This document shows, piece by piece, positions 43,057 through 51,314 of a stretch of 64,000 nucleotides of DNA. Made by a program: the position numbers and the translations under genes. The stretch is from Microbacterium sp. MYb66. GTDB taxonomy: Bacteria > Actinomycetota > Actinomycetes > Actinomycetales > Microbacteriaceae. Under the pieces are notes generated by a model, which saw only the letters and a list, made by a program, of their open reading frames with translations, was not told the DNA's origin and made no database searches. The stretch spans positions 186,001 to 250,000 of the forward strand of contig NZ_PCOV01000003.1 in NCBI RefSeq assembly GCF_002979435.1, in the 5' to 3' direction. Positions within the stretch are counted from its first letter, which is position 1. Every line of letters begins with the position of its first letter.

Positions 43057-44352
43057 ATGGTCACCCCCGCATCACCTCCCGCCGAAGGCCGCTTCGCGCG
43101 CCTGCTCAGCTCGCAAGGCATCTCGCGGCCCATCGCCTGGGGATTCGTCGCCCTGACGATCTTCATGATCGGCGACGGCATCGAGGCCGGCTTCCTCTCC
43201 CCGTACCTCGACGAGCGCGGCTTCGACGGCAGCCAGATCGCCCTGCTCTGGTCGGTGTACGGCATCGTCGTCGCCGTGGCCGCCTGGCTGAGCGGCGCCC
43301 TGGCGGAAGCCTGGGGACCCAAGCGCGTGATGATGCTCGGCTTCGGCATCTGGGTCGTCTTCGAAGTGCTCTTCCTCGTGTTCGGCGTGATGGCCGGCAA
43401 CTTCGAGATCATGCTCCTCGCCTTCGGAATCCGCGGGCTCGGCTACCCGATGTTCGCCTACGGGTTCCTGGTCTGGGTCACGATCGACACCGACGAGCAC
43501 GTCATGGGTCGCGCCGTCGGCTGGTACTGGTTCTTCTCCACGCTCGGACTCGGCGTGCTCAGCTCCTACTTCGCCGGGGCCGTCATCCCGATCATCGGCG
43601 AGCTGGCGACGCTGTGGATGGCACTCGCCTTCGTGGTCGTCGGCGGGGTGATGGTGCTCGTGCTGCTGCGCAATCCCGTGACCAAGAAGGTCACCGTCGC
43701 CAGCAGCGTCAAGGGTGTCGTCAGCTCCCTCACCATCGTCGCGACCAACCCGAAGGTCGGCGTCGGCGGCGTGATCCGCATCATCAACACGCTCTCCTTC
43801 TACGCGTTCGTCGTCTTCCTGACCACGTACATGGTCCGCGATGTCGGCTTCGACCTCGCCCAGTGGCAGATCATCTGGGGCACGATGCTCGCCGCGAACG
43901 TGGCCGCGAACCTGCTCTCGGGCTACCTCGCCGACTGGATCGGCCGCGTCAACGTGGTCGCCTGGGCCGGCGGCGTCGGATGCTTCGTCACCGTTCTCGC
44001 CCTGTTCTACATCCCCACCCTCATCGGGCCGAACTTCTGGATCACGATCGCGATCGCCATCGTCTACGGCCTCGCGCTGGGCATGTTCGTGCCGCTGTCG
44101 GCGATCGTCCCGCTGCTCGCACCGAAGAACAAGGCTGCCGCGGTCGCCATCCTCAACCTCGGTGCCGGCCTCAGCCAGTTCATCGGCCCGGTCATCGCCG
44201 GCCTCGCCGCGCCCGTCGGCGTCGAGGGCACCGTCTGGATCATCGCGTCGCTCTACCTGGTCGGCTTCGCCCTGACCTTCCTGTTGAAGGCGCCGAAGGA
44301 TGCGGACGACGTCGTCGAGACGAGCGCCGCTCCGACCGCCGTCACCGCCTGA
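43057..44352 (+). CDS. MFS transporter, RbtT/DalT/CsbX (polyol) type
   Basis: A 431-residue, twelve-helix transporter. The segment GDGIEAGFLSPYLD in helix 1 is characteristic of the RbtT/DalT/CsbX group, which includes ribitol and D-arabinitol carriers. The loop LAEAWGPKRVMML and the repeat LADWIGRVNVV mark the MFS halves. GAGGAGA precedes the ATG. It leads the operon with the aldolase and aldehyde dehydrogenase and probably imports the polyol or sugar they degrade. Confidence 0.88.
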   Translation: MVTPASPPAEGRFARLLSSQGISRPIAWGFVALTIFMIGDGIEAGFLSPYLDERGFDGSQIALLWSVYGIVVAVAAWLSGALAEAWGPKRVMMLGFGIWVVFEVLFLVFGVMAGNFEIMLLAFGIRGLGYPMFAYGFLVWVTIDTDEHVMGRAVGWYWFFSTLGLGVLSSYFAGAVIPIIGELATLWMALAFVVVGGVMVLVLLRNPVTKKVTVASSVKGVVSSLTIVATNPKVGVGGVIRIINTLSFYAFVVFLTTYMVRDVGFDLAQWQIIWGTMLAANVAANLLSGYLADWIGRVNVVAWAGGVGCFVTVLALFYIPTLIGPNFWITIAIAIVYGLALGMFVPLSAIVPLLAPKNKAAAVAILNLGAGLSQFIGPVIAGLAAPVGVEGTVWIIASLYLVGFALTFLLKAPKDADDVVETSAAPTAVTA

Positions 44353-44381
44353 CCCGCACCCACCCCTGAGAAGGAGTCGCC

Positions 44382-45008
44382 ATGACCACCCGCACGGAAT
44401 CACTCATCGCAGAACTGTCCGCCGTCGGCGTCGACATCGTCGCCCGCGGACTCGCGCTCGCATCCGGAGGCAATCTCTCCGCGCGCATCGATGACGAGAC
44501 GTTCGTGGTCACCGCCTCCGGCACCTGGCTCGACAGGCTCACCCCCGAGGACTTCTCGGTCATGAGCCTGTCGGGCGAGGTGATCAGCGGTTCGCCGAGT
44601 CCGTCGAGCGAATGGAAGCTGCACCAGCGGAGCTACCAGACCCGTCAGGACGTGAACGCGGTGGTCCACGTGCATCCGCAGCACGCCGTGCTCCTCAACG
44701 CGCTCGGACACGACGTGCGCCTGATCACCCTCGACCACGCCTACTACGTGCGCTCGGTCGGGACCACTCCGTACTACCCGAACGGATCGGACGAGCTCGC
44801 CGACTCCGCGGCCGAGCAGGCGGCGCACCATGACTGCATCATCATGGGCCACCACGGCTGCTCCGCCCTCGGCGACTCGGTGAGCATGGCATTCCGCCGC
44901 GCACTCAACCTCGAGGAGGCGGCCACGGCGACCTACCGCGCGCTCCTCCTCGGAGACACCGAGACCGCCTTCCCCGCCGAGGCGCTCGCCGCCCTGCACC
45001 ACGCCTGA
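44382..45008 (+). CDS. Class II aldolase/adducin family protein
   Basis: A 208-residue zinc-dependent enzyme of the L-fuculose-phosphate aldolase / ribulose-5-phosphate 4-epimerase family. Visible residues are GGNLSARI (phosphate site), SSEWKLHQ with Glu77, the metal pair His96 and His98 in VVHVHPQH, and His157/158 in MGHHG. As an aldolase it would split a phosphorylated ketose to dihydroxyacetone phosphate and a short aldehyde, which the next gene could oxidise. AAGGAG precedes the ATG. Confidence 0.88.
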   Translation: MTTRTESLIAELSAVGVDIVARGLALASGGNLSARIDDETFVVTASGTWLDRLTPEDFSVMSLSGEVISGSPSPSSEWKLHQRSYQTRQDVNAVVHVHPQHAVLLNALGHDVRLITLDHAYYVRSVGTTPYYPNGSDELADSAAEQAAHHDCIIMGHHGCSALGDSVSMAFRRALNLEEAATATYRALLLGDTETAFPAEALAALHHA

Positions 45009-45020
45009 ACAGGAACCGCG

Positions 45021-46544
45021 ATGACGACCGTCCCCACGCACATCACCATCGATCCCGACATCAGCGAGGCGACGAAGCGCTTCCTCGCCCAGCCGCCCCG
45101 CCTGCTCATCGACGGCGAACTCGTCGAAGCGCATTCCGGCCGCACGATCGACATCGTCGACCCCGGCACGGGCGCCGTCATCGCCCGTTCGGCGGCGGCG
45201 GATGCGGTGGACGCCGATCGCGCGGTCCAGGCCGCTCGCCGCGCCTTCGCCCCCGACGCTCCGTGGCGGCGCATGAGCGCGCTCGACCGCGGACGGATCA
45301 TCCTGCGTCTCGCCCGCCTGCTGGAGGAGCGCGCCGACGAGTTCGTCGAGCTCGAGGTCCTCGACGGCGGAAAGCTGAAGAGTGCAGCCGCCTCCGTCGA
45401 CCTGCCGCTCGCGATCAACCACTTCGAGTACTTCGGCGGATGGCCGTCGAAGATCGAGGGCAACACGATCCCGGTGTCGATCACGGATGCGATGGTGCGC
45501 ACCGAACGCGTCCCGGTCGGTGTCGTCGCCCAGATCGTGCCCTGGAACTACCCGCTGCTCATGGGCGTGTGGAAGATCGCGCCCGCTCTGGCCGCGGGAT
45601 GCACCATCGTCATGAAGCCCGCCGAGAACACTCCGCTTTCCCTCCTGCGGCTCGGTCAGCTCGCGCTCGAGGCGGGGATGCCGAAGGGCGTCCTGAACAT
45701 CCTCACCGGCTACGGCGCAGAGGCCGGCGAGGCCCTCGTCGACCACCCCGACGTCGACAAGGTGGCCTTCACCGGCTCGACCGCGGTCGGCACGCGCATC
45801 GCGCAGCGCGCGGCTCCGATGGTGAAGCGGGTGACGCTCGAGCTCGGCGGGAAGAGCCCCAACATCATCTTCGACGACAGCCCCGTCGAAGAGGCGGCGG
45901 CCGCGGCGGCCAGTGCGATCTTCTTCAACGCCGGGCAGGCGTGCGCGGCGGGCTCCCGCCTCTACGTGCAGAAGCGCTCGTACGACGACGTCGTGGGGCG
46001 TCTCGCCGACATCGCCTCGTCGATGACCGTCGGACACGGCTTCGACCCGTCCGCGCAGATCGGCCCGGTCATCTCCACCCGCCAGCACGAGCGGGTTCTC
46101 GGCTACATCGACGGCGCACAGGAGCAGGGGGCGGCGATCGCCGCCGGCGGATCGGCCTTCCCGGATGCCGCCATCCCCGGCGGCTACTACATCCGCCCCA
46201 CGGTCCTGACGGATGTCGACGACACGTTCACCGCCGTGCGCGAGGAGATCTTCGGCCCGGTCGTCGTCGCGCAGCCGTTCGACGACATCGACGAGATCGC
46301 CCGGCGCGCGAATGACTCGCCCTACGGGCTCGCGGCCGGCATCTGGACGCGGGACATCACGAAGGCGAACAGGCTGGCCGGGCTTCTGCAGGCGGGCACG
46401 GTCTACATCAACATGTACGGCGCGACGGATGCCGCGGCTCCGTTCGGAGGATTCAAGATGTCGGGATACGGCCGTGACATGGGCCACGCCAACCTGGAGT
46501 CGTATCTCGAGACCCGCACCGTGTGGACCAACCTCGGCCACTGA
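45021..46544 (+). CDS. NAD(P)-dependent aldehyde dehydrogenase
   Basis: A 507-residue class I-type ALDH. Motifs in order: PWNYPLLMG, FTGSTAVG, the general base in LELGGKSPNI, the nucleophile Cys in NAGQACAAGSR, and EEIFGPVV. It probably oxidises the aldehyde released by the preceding aldolase, for instance glycolaldehyde or lactaldehyde. AGGAA precedes the ATG, 12 bases after the aldolase stop. Confidence 0.93.
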   Translation: MTTVPTHITIDPDISEATKRFLAQPPRLLIDGELVEAHSGRTIDIVDPGTGAVIARSAAADAVDADRAVQAARRAFAPDAPWRRMSALDRGRIILRLARLLEERADEFVELEVLDGGKLKSAAASVDLPLAINHFEYFGGWPSKIEGNTIPVSITDAMVRTERVPVGVVAQIVPWNYPLLMGVWKIAPALAAGCTIVMKPAENTPLSLLRLGQLALEAGMPKGVLNILTGYGAEAGEALVDHPDVDKVAFTGSTAVGTRIAQRAAPMVKRVTLELGGKSPNIIFDDSPVEEAAAAAASAIFFNAGQACAAGSRLYVQKRSYDDVVGRLADIASSMTVGHGFDPSAQIGPVISTRQHERVLGYIDGAQEQGAAIAAGGSAFPDAAIPGGYYIRPTVLTDVDDTFTAVREEIFGPVVVAQPFDDIDEIARRANDSPYGLAAGIWTRDITKANRLAGLLQAGTVYINMYGATDAAAPFGGFKMSGYGRDMGHANLESYLETRTVWTNLGH

Positions 46545-46615
46545 CACCGGGCTCCGACGACGGCGCGGACGCTCCGGGCGGTTCTGGCGCAGCCCCCGTG
46601 CCATCTGGGAGGGTG

Positions 46616-46638
46616 GATCACGGAACCCGTCCGTGATC
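46616..46638. repeat. Inverted repeat at the start of the 46.6-kb membrane gene
   Basis: GATCACGG and CCGTGATC are exact eight-base arms around seven bases, ending two bases before the ATG at 46640. It may end aldehyde dehydrogenase transcripts or act as an operator. Confidence 0.5.
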
Positions 46639-46639
46639 G

Positions 46640-47299
46640 ATGAAGCGGTGGATGATGAGTGGACCCGAGTCGCCGGTGATCGCGGTGGAAGAAGCAGCAT
46701 CCCGGTGGTCTCCGTGGTGGCTGGCATCAGGGACGCTGTTCATCGCCGCGGCCCTTCTCGCCGCCTTCCGCAGCCTTCCCGGTGCTCTCGACGGCGGGGC
46801 GCTCGGAGCCCTCTCGACCGCGACGACGGCGGCGTTCAGCCTCGCGCTGGTCGCGGCCGGCGTCGCGGCAGCGCGCCGGGATGACACGCTGCGGCTGTCG
46901 AAGGCCGTGATCGTGTCGCTGTTCGTCCTCGCGGTCTGGATCCTCGTGGCCCCGCCCGTCTTGGGCGCGGTGTTCGATCTCACCTCCGCGGCGCCGTTCT
47001 ACGTGAATGCGCTCGTGAAACTGGGGCTGAGCGGAGTCGCGGTCGCCGGCATCCTCCGAGCTCCGATGCCGGCCCCGTGGAGGTTCGTCCCCGCGATCGC
47101 GCTCGGGGTGGTCGTGCTGGGTTCGCTGATGGAGTTCGCGATGCTGTCGGGGAGCGTGTCCGACCAGAACGCGCTGGTCCTCGTCTTCAACGTCCTGGTG
47201 CTGACGCGGATCCTCGCGACCGGGGCGCTCGGCGCCTTCGCCCTTCGGGCGGCGCGATCGCGTACCGGGTCGGTGATCGTGTTCGGCGGACAGTCCTGA
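46640..47299 (+). CDS. Hypothetical multi-pass membrane protein
   Basis: A 219-residue protein with about six hydrophobic helices and no motif I recognise. The helices lie roughly at residues 27-45, 57-80, 90-112, 120-140, 148-170 and 178-200. No ribosome site stands before the ATG at 46640, and the ATG pair at 46652 or 46655 is an alternative start. It is a single gene between the aldehyde dehydrogenase and a minus-strand gene fragment. Function unknown. Confidence 0.6.
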   Translation: MKRWMMSGPESPVIAVEEAASRWSPWWLASGTLFIAAALLAAFRSLPGALDGGALGALSTATTAAFSLALVAAGVAAARRDDTLRLSKAVIVSLFVLAVWILVAPPVLGAVFDLTSAAPFYVNALVKLGLSGVAVAGILRAPMPAPWRFVPAIALGVVVLGSLMEFAMLSGSVSDQNALVLVFNVLVLTRILATGALGAFALRAARSRTGSVIVFGGQS

Positions 47300-47327
47300 G
47301 AGCCGCGTCGGGGGACCTCCGTCCTCC

Positions 47328-47465
47328 TCACACCTCGCCGCCGCGTCGCGCCGCCAGCTCCGCCGTGTCGCGCATCCCCTGGGCGTCGAGGTAGGCGCGG
47401 ATGACGTCGTGGATGGAGATCGATCCGGGTGGTCGTCCGGTCCAGACGCGTGTCGCCTCCGGCCG
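47328..47465 (-). pseudogene. C-terminal remnant of an NmrA/atypical-SDR-like protein
   Basis: Directly after the stop of the SDR gene, in the same frame, 45 residues read like the end of a protein (VWTGRPPGSISIHDVIRAYL, then a charged tail and a TGA). TGRPP followed by an amphipathic helix resembles the C-terminus of NmrA-like proteins. No start codon precedes the recognisable part. It is probably the stump of a deleted gene rather than a readthrough extension, because the SDR upstream already has its normal C-terminus. Confidence 0.4.
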
Positions 47466-48269
47466 TCAACTGCGGGGGGCGTCGTTCCAGGACCAGATGT
47501 CGTCGCCACGGAGCACAGCGTCTGCACCGCCGTCGCAGTAGATGGTCTGGCCTGCCATGTGCGTGTTGGCGGGGCTCGTCAGCCATGCCAGCAGCTCGGC
47601 GATCGAGGATGCCGGCTGGTGGTAGTTGAGCGGCATCGGCACCGCCGCATCCACCTGGGCCAGGCCTTCGGGCGATCCGAGGAGACCCGCGGTCATCGCG
47701 GTGGTCACCGTGCCCGGGGCCACGGCGTTGAGCGGGATGCCCGCGCCGGCCCATGCCGAGGACACGGACTCCCGACGCACCCAGCGCGACAGTGCGCGCT
47801 TGCTGGACGAGTAGTTGAGGAAGCCCGCCTCCGGGCTGGTTGCGAGTTGGTCGCCGATCTGCAGGGCCAGTGCCTCGTCGCCGTTCAGTGCGGCATCCAC
47901 GAGCTCGGCGGACACCGGCTGCAGCGACGCCATCGACGACACGACGGCGGCGCGCGGCTGGTCCGCCAGGCTCAGCGTCGGCAGGAGCGCGGTCAGGAAC
48001 TCCGTGACGCCGAAGTAGTTGATCGCCATGGTCTTCGCGATCGGCGCCGCGATGCCCGCGCACGCGATGACCGCGTCGATTCCGCCGTCCCCCGCCTGCA
48101 CGGCGTCGCGGGCGGCGGCGGCGCGGCCGGTCGGCGTGGAGAGGTCTCCGTCCACCTCGACGCCGGCGAGATCGACACCGATCACGGTGTGCCCCTGAGA
48201 GCGGAGCAGGTCGGCGGTGGCGGCGCCGATTCCGGACGCCGAGCCGGTGATGACGTAGGTGCGGGTCAT
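47466..48269 (-). CDS. SDR family oxidoreductase, 3-alpha-hydroxysteroid dehydrogenase/carbonyl reductase type
   Basis: A 267-residue SDR. The cofactor motif TGSASGIG is near residues 8-15, the Asp in VIGVDLAG favours NAD(H), and Tyr/Lys lie in YSSSKRAL. An insertion between the Ser and Tyr and the end YCDGGADAVLRGD are typical of the 3-alpha-HSD/carbonyl reductase branch. CCAGGAGG precedes the ATG, which overlaps the marR stop. Substrate probably a ketone or steroid-like compound; not certain. Confidence 0.88.
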   Translation of the reverse strand: MTRTYVITGSASGIGAATADLLRSQGHTVIGVDLAGVEVDGDLSTPTGRAAAARDAVQAGDGGIDAVIACAGIAAPIAKTMAINYFGVTEFLTALLPTLSLADQPRAAVVSSMASLQPVSAELVDAALNGDEALALQIGDQLATSPEAGFLNYSSSKRALSRWVRRESVSSAWAGAGIPLNAVAPGTVTTAMTAGLLGSPEGLAQVDAAVPMPLNYHQPASSIAELLAWLTSPANTHMAGQTIYCDGGADAVLRGDDIWSWNDAPRS

Positions 48270-48739
48270 GGTGATTCCTCCTGGGTGGGCGGTGCCGGCG
48301 CGGTGCCGGACAGGGCGAAGACGAAGCGGGTGAGCTGCCGGCGGAACTGCGCGATCTCCTCCGGCGCCCAGCCGTGCAGGGCGTCGTCGACCATGCGGTG
48401 ACCCGCGGAGACCAGGCGCGTATAGGCCTGCGTGCCGGCGTCCGTCAGCTGCACCTGCACGGTGCGCCCGGATCGGACGGGGTCGACGACGCCCTGTGCG
48501 GCCATGCGCGACACGAGCTTCGACGTGGTCGGCCGCGACATCGCCGCGTGCTCGGCGAGCTCGCCGAATCCCAGCGCGCCCTCGTTCATGCCCAGCAGGT
48601 ACAGGGCGCGGATCGCGGTGGGGTCGAGCGCGACATCGACGGCGTCGGCGACCTGGCGCTGCAGTTCGCTCTCGCTCCACTCGGACACCACCCGTACGAG
48701 CGCGACGTGGATGGCCGCGATGTCTCCGGTGCTCGACAT
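48266..48739 (-). CDS. MarR family transcriptional regulator
   Basis: A 157-residue winged-helix regulator. The recognition region is FGELAEHAAMSRPTTSKLVSRM and the wing VVDPVRSGRTVQVQLT. TAGACT at 48746-48751 lies exactly six bases before the ATG, so the mRNA is probably leaderless. A near-perfect palindrome overlaps the -35 region, so it should repress itself and the coupled SDR gene. Such pairs are usually induced by the substrate of the enzyme. Confidence 0.88.
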   Translation of the reverse strand: MSSTGDIAAIHVALVRVVSEWSESELQRQVADAVDVALDPTAIRALYLLGMNEGALGFGELAEHAAMSRPTTSKLVSRMAAQGVVDPVRSGRTVQVQLTDAGTQAYTRLVSAGHRMVDDALHGWAPEEIAQFRRQLTRFVFALSGTAPAPPTQEESP

Positions 48740-48745
48740 GACTGC

Positions 48746-48778
48746 AGTCTACCCGAACAGTTGCCTCAGGCAACTGTT
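48746..48778 (-). promoter_or_regulatory. MarR operator and leaderless promoter
   Basis: AACAGTTGCCT (48756-48766) and AGGCAACTGTT (48768-48778) are exact complements around one C, a 23-base odd palindrome with the TTGCC/GGCAA core usual for MarR sites. The -10 box TAGACT lies at 48746-48751. Confidence 0.75.
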
Positions 48779-48794
48779 GTCGCGAGGGTCGAGC

Positions 48795-49946
48795 TCAGCG
48801 GAACAGCACCACCACGTAGACCGCGAACGTCACCAGGTGCGCGGCGCCGTGCATGGCGGTCACCCGCTTCGCGGCGAACGTCGTCACCGAGAGCAGCAGC
48901 GTGACGCCGAGCATCAGCAGGTTCGCCGGCGACTCGGCGAGCATCACGCTCTGCCCGGTGAGCATTCCGATGATCAGCACAGCGGGGATCGTGAGTCCGA
49001 CGGTCGACACCAGGGCCCCGTGGCAGAGGTTGACGACGCGCTGGGCCTCCCCGCCGAGAGCGGCTCGCACGGCGGTGATCGACTCGGGCAGGAAGACGAT
49101 GCCTGCGATGAGCACCCCGGCGAGGGCGATCGGAGCACCGAGGCGACCCAGTCCGTCGTCGAGGAGGGCCGCCATGTCGTGCGACAGGAGCACGATCGGG
49201 ACCACCGTGACCACCAGCAGCGCGAGCCGGACGATGACCTCGGTGCGGTGCTCGGCGATGACCTGACGGATGCCTCCGGTGGCCTCGGCCTTCTCCTGGC
49301 GCCGAGCGCTCTGCAGCAGGCGCGGATCGACCTCGGTGAAGTCGCTCGCCTGCGCGCCCATCTGTCGGTACAGGAAGAAGGCGTAGAGCACGAGCGTGAG
49401 GATGATGATCGGGATCTCCTGCGCGGTCGTGTACGCGCCGTCCTTGCCGATGAGGGCGGGGAGTCCGAACGCGAGCGCGACCAGCACGACCAGCATCGAC
49501 AGGTACGCCGAGGTGCCCGTGCGGTTGTGCGCCATGCCGCGATGGCGGAGTCCGCCGAGGAGGAGCGCGAGCCCGATGACGAGGTTCAGGATGATCATCG
49601 CGACGGCCATGACCGAGTCACGGGCGATGGTCGCGTGCTCACCCGGACCGAGCATGACCGCGGAGATCAGGATGACCTCGATGAGGACGATCGACAGGGT
49701 CAGGACGAGCGAGCCGTAGGGGTCGCCGAGGCGGTGCGCGAGGGCCTCGGCCTGTTTCACGACGCCGAACGCGCACACCAGGATCACGGCGATGATCGCC
49801 CCGAGCGCGACGATCAGGACCGGGCCGGCAACGGGCGCCGCCAGCATCGGGTGGAGGACGAGGAGAGCGGCGAACGCGCCCCATCCGAGGACGACGCGGA
49901 CGATGTCCGTGACGCCGATCAACTGCTTCAGTTCCGTGCGTGACAT
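48795..49946 (-). CDS. chaA: Calcium:proton antiporter (ChaA/CaCA family)
   Basis: A 383-residue antiporter with ten to eleven helices. The two alpha repeats are visible: GPGEHATIARDSVMAVAMIILNL is the first (Glu in GEHA) and FLPESITAVRAALGGE the second, with the acidic ion-binding Glu. An acidic loop of about 40 residues (EVDPRLLQSARRQEKAE) joins the halves. AAGGAG precedes the ATG at 49946; a longer frame reading would cross the next promoter. Confidence 0.88.
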   Translation of the reverse strand: MSRTELKQLIGVTDIVRVVLGWGAFAALLVLHPMLAAPVAGPVLIVALGAIIAVILVCAFGVVKQAEALAHRLGDPYGSLVLTLSIVLIEVILISAVMLGPGEHATIARDSVMAVAMIILNLVIGLALLLGGLRHRGMAHNRTGTSAYLSMLVVLVALAFGLPALIGKDGAYTTAQEIPIIILTLVLYAFFLYRQMGAQASDFTEVDPRLLQSARRQEKAEATGGIRQVIAEHRTEVIVRLALLVVTVVPIVLLSHDMAALLDDGLGRLGAPIALAGVLIAGIVFLPESITAVRAALGGEAQRVVNLCHGALVSTVGLTIPAVLIIGMLTGQSVMLAESPANLLMLGVTLLLSVTTFAAKRVTAMHGAAHLVTFAVYVVVLFR

Positions 49947-50053
49947 CGCCGGACTCCTTCGAGGTGGGGCCGTCCCCGACTGATGACCGCGACCGGGTCG
50001 TCCCGGCCGCAGTGCTGTGTCAGCGCACTGCATCGCGCCATCAATCTTAGCAA

Positions 50054-50104
50054 AAATTTCCCGGTCACACGGAAATTTGACTTCCCCTGGTTCCGGGCTA
50101 TGGT
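50054..50104 (+). promoter_or_regulatory. Promoter of the 44-residue basic protein with overlapping inverted repeat
   Basis: TTGACT at 50077-50082, 16 bases, then TATGGT at 50099-50104. AAATTTCC (50054-50061) and GGAAATTT (50071-50078) are exact arms whose right half touches the -35 box, so a bound repressor would block it. Confidence 0.6.
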
Positions 50105-50143
50105 CATGGGTTACGCCAGCCACCGAAGGGGAAGCGAGTAACC

Positions 50144-50278
50144 ATGTCCGGAAAGTCCATCCAGGGTCGCGACAGCAAGAAGGCGCCGCAGCTCTCGCTC
50201 AAGGAGAAGCGAGCAGCGAAGCGCGAGAAGAACGCACCAGACGAGTTCCTGAAGCCCCGCAAGGGCGCGAAGGGCTGA
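50144..50278 (+). CDS. Small basic protein (44 aa)
   Basis: A 44-residue protein with 13 Lys and 5 Arg, no hydrophobic segment, beginning MSGKSIQGRDSKK and ending PRKGAKG. GAAGGGGAAG lies upstream of the ATG, a well-formed promoter precedes it and a strong terminator follows, so this is a self-contained, probably well-expressed gene. By composition it could bind nucleic acid or the ribosome; no family was recognised. Confidence 0.75.
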   Translation: MSGKSIQGRDSKKAPQLSLKEKRAAKREKNAPDEFLKPRKGAKG

Positions 50279-50289
50279 GTGGATTCGGT

Positions 50290-50329
50290 CCGGCGGGTGC
50301 ATTCGCTCGCGGCGAGATGCACCCGCCGG
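50290..50329. terminator. Terminator after the 44-residue basic protein
   Basis: Thirteen exactly complementary bases (50290-50302 with 50317-50329) around a smaller CTCG/CGAG hairpin, between convergent genes. Confidence 0.8.
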
Positions 50330-50333
50330 GATC

Positions 50334-51314
50334 TCAGCGGAAGACGCGGGTGATGCCGCTCTCGATCTGAGCCAGCTGGATGAAGAGGGCCAGGCGGTGG
50401 AGGGGTTTCACCAGGGCTCGGAGGATGCGGCGGCCTCTGCGACGGGGGCCTGTCTCCCAGGTGAGCGTGACGCGGAGCTGCGTCCCGCCCGCGGCATGCT
50501 CGAGCGCGAACGCGATCCGCCGTGGATTCGCACGCGCCGCATCCGGATGGGTGAAGCGCCAGACGATGTTCATCTGCTCCGCGCGCTCCACGAGTTGGAT
50601 GCGCTGCCGCAGGAAGGCATCCTTGACGGCTATCCGTCGCCCGTCGTGTGCGGTCGTCCTCGTCCGTGCCTCCCAGACGCCGGATTCCCCGTCGTCCGCA
50701 TCGACTTCAGCGACGCCCTGGTCCCATTCGGGGATGCGGTCGGCCGAGGACACGAGCATCCACACCTCCTCGAGCGGAGCGGGCGCGAAGATCGAGCGAG
50801 AGGCCGACAGCGCATGACCCCGGTGTGAGGTCGACGGAGCGGGGTGGATCCTCCGGAGGTCGTTCAGGTGCGCTTGTACGGCATCCGGGTCCACGTCGAG
50901 CCGCTGCAGGACCGCGGCGATGAGTCCGCTCGGTTCGTCGATGAGCGCCCCCAGCACCGCCGCCGAGTCCCCGCGACGATCCCCGCCGGATGCCGCCTTG
51001 AGCACCGCGACCGCGCGGTCGGTCCATTCGTAGCCGGAGGTCTCGTGGAACACGATGCGTCCGGCTTCGGACGCGTCGGGTGCGAGGCCGACGAGGTTCA
51101 GCTGCGCCGCGTGCTGCTCGCCCACGGCCGCCCGTGCCGCATGCAGGCTGACGCCCATGCTGCGCAGGACCTGTCCGCCGGTGTCGGGGTCGATCGTCAG
51201 GGCGAGGAGGAGGTGATCGATGTCGGCATCTCTGAGCCCCAGGCGCGAGGCCTCCTCCATCGCCGCCAGCGAGAGGGTGTGCATGGTGGCGGCGGCTTGC
51301 GTGAACCGGCTCAT
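50334..51314 (-). CDS. Clp R-domain / SRPBCC fusion protein
   Basis: A 326-residue two-domain protein. The first 150 residues look like the double Clp-N (R) domain that binds adaptors or substrates in ClpA/ClpC: DIDHLLLALTIDPD and AVLGALIDEPSGLIAAVLQRLDVD are the repeated helix pairs. From about residue 170 an SRPBCC/polyketide-cyclase fold follows (SRSIFAPAPLEEVWMLVSSADRIPEWD and a final amphipathic helix). There is no ATPase part. Its start overlaps the HTH gene stop by four bases, so the two are one unit. Confidence 0.75.
   Translation of the reverse strand: MSRFTQAAATMHTLSLAAMEEASRLGLRDADIDHLLLALTIDPDTGGQVLRSMGVSLHAARAAVGEQHAAQLNLVGLAPDASEAGRIVFHETSGYEWTDRAVAVLKAASGGDRRGDSAAVLGALIDEPSGLIAAVLQRLDVDPDAVQAHLNDLRRIHPAPSTSHRGHALSASRSIFAPAPLEEVWMLVSSADRIPEWDQGVAEVDADDGESGVWEARTRTTAHDGRRIAVKDAFLRQRIQLVERAEQMNIVWRFTHPDAARANPRRIAFALEHAAGGTQLRVTLTWETGPRRRGRRILRALVKPLHRLALFIQLAQIESGITRVFR

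Noticed and set aside
46727-47527. 266-codon minus-strand frame
   Set aside because: It is antisense to the membrane-protein gene and has no motif; only the short remnant in another frame at 47328-47465 is protein-like.
47466-48773. 435-codon reading of the SDR gene
   Set aside because: The extra N-terminal part is antisense-like and overlaps marR; the ATG at 48269 has a strong ribosome site and gives the normal SDR start.
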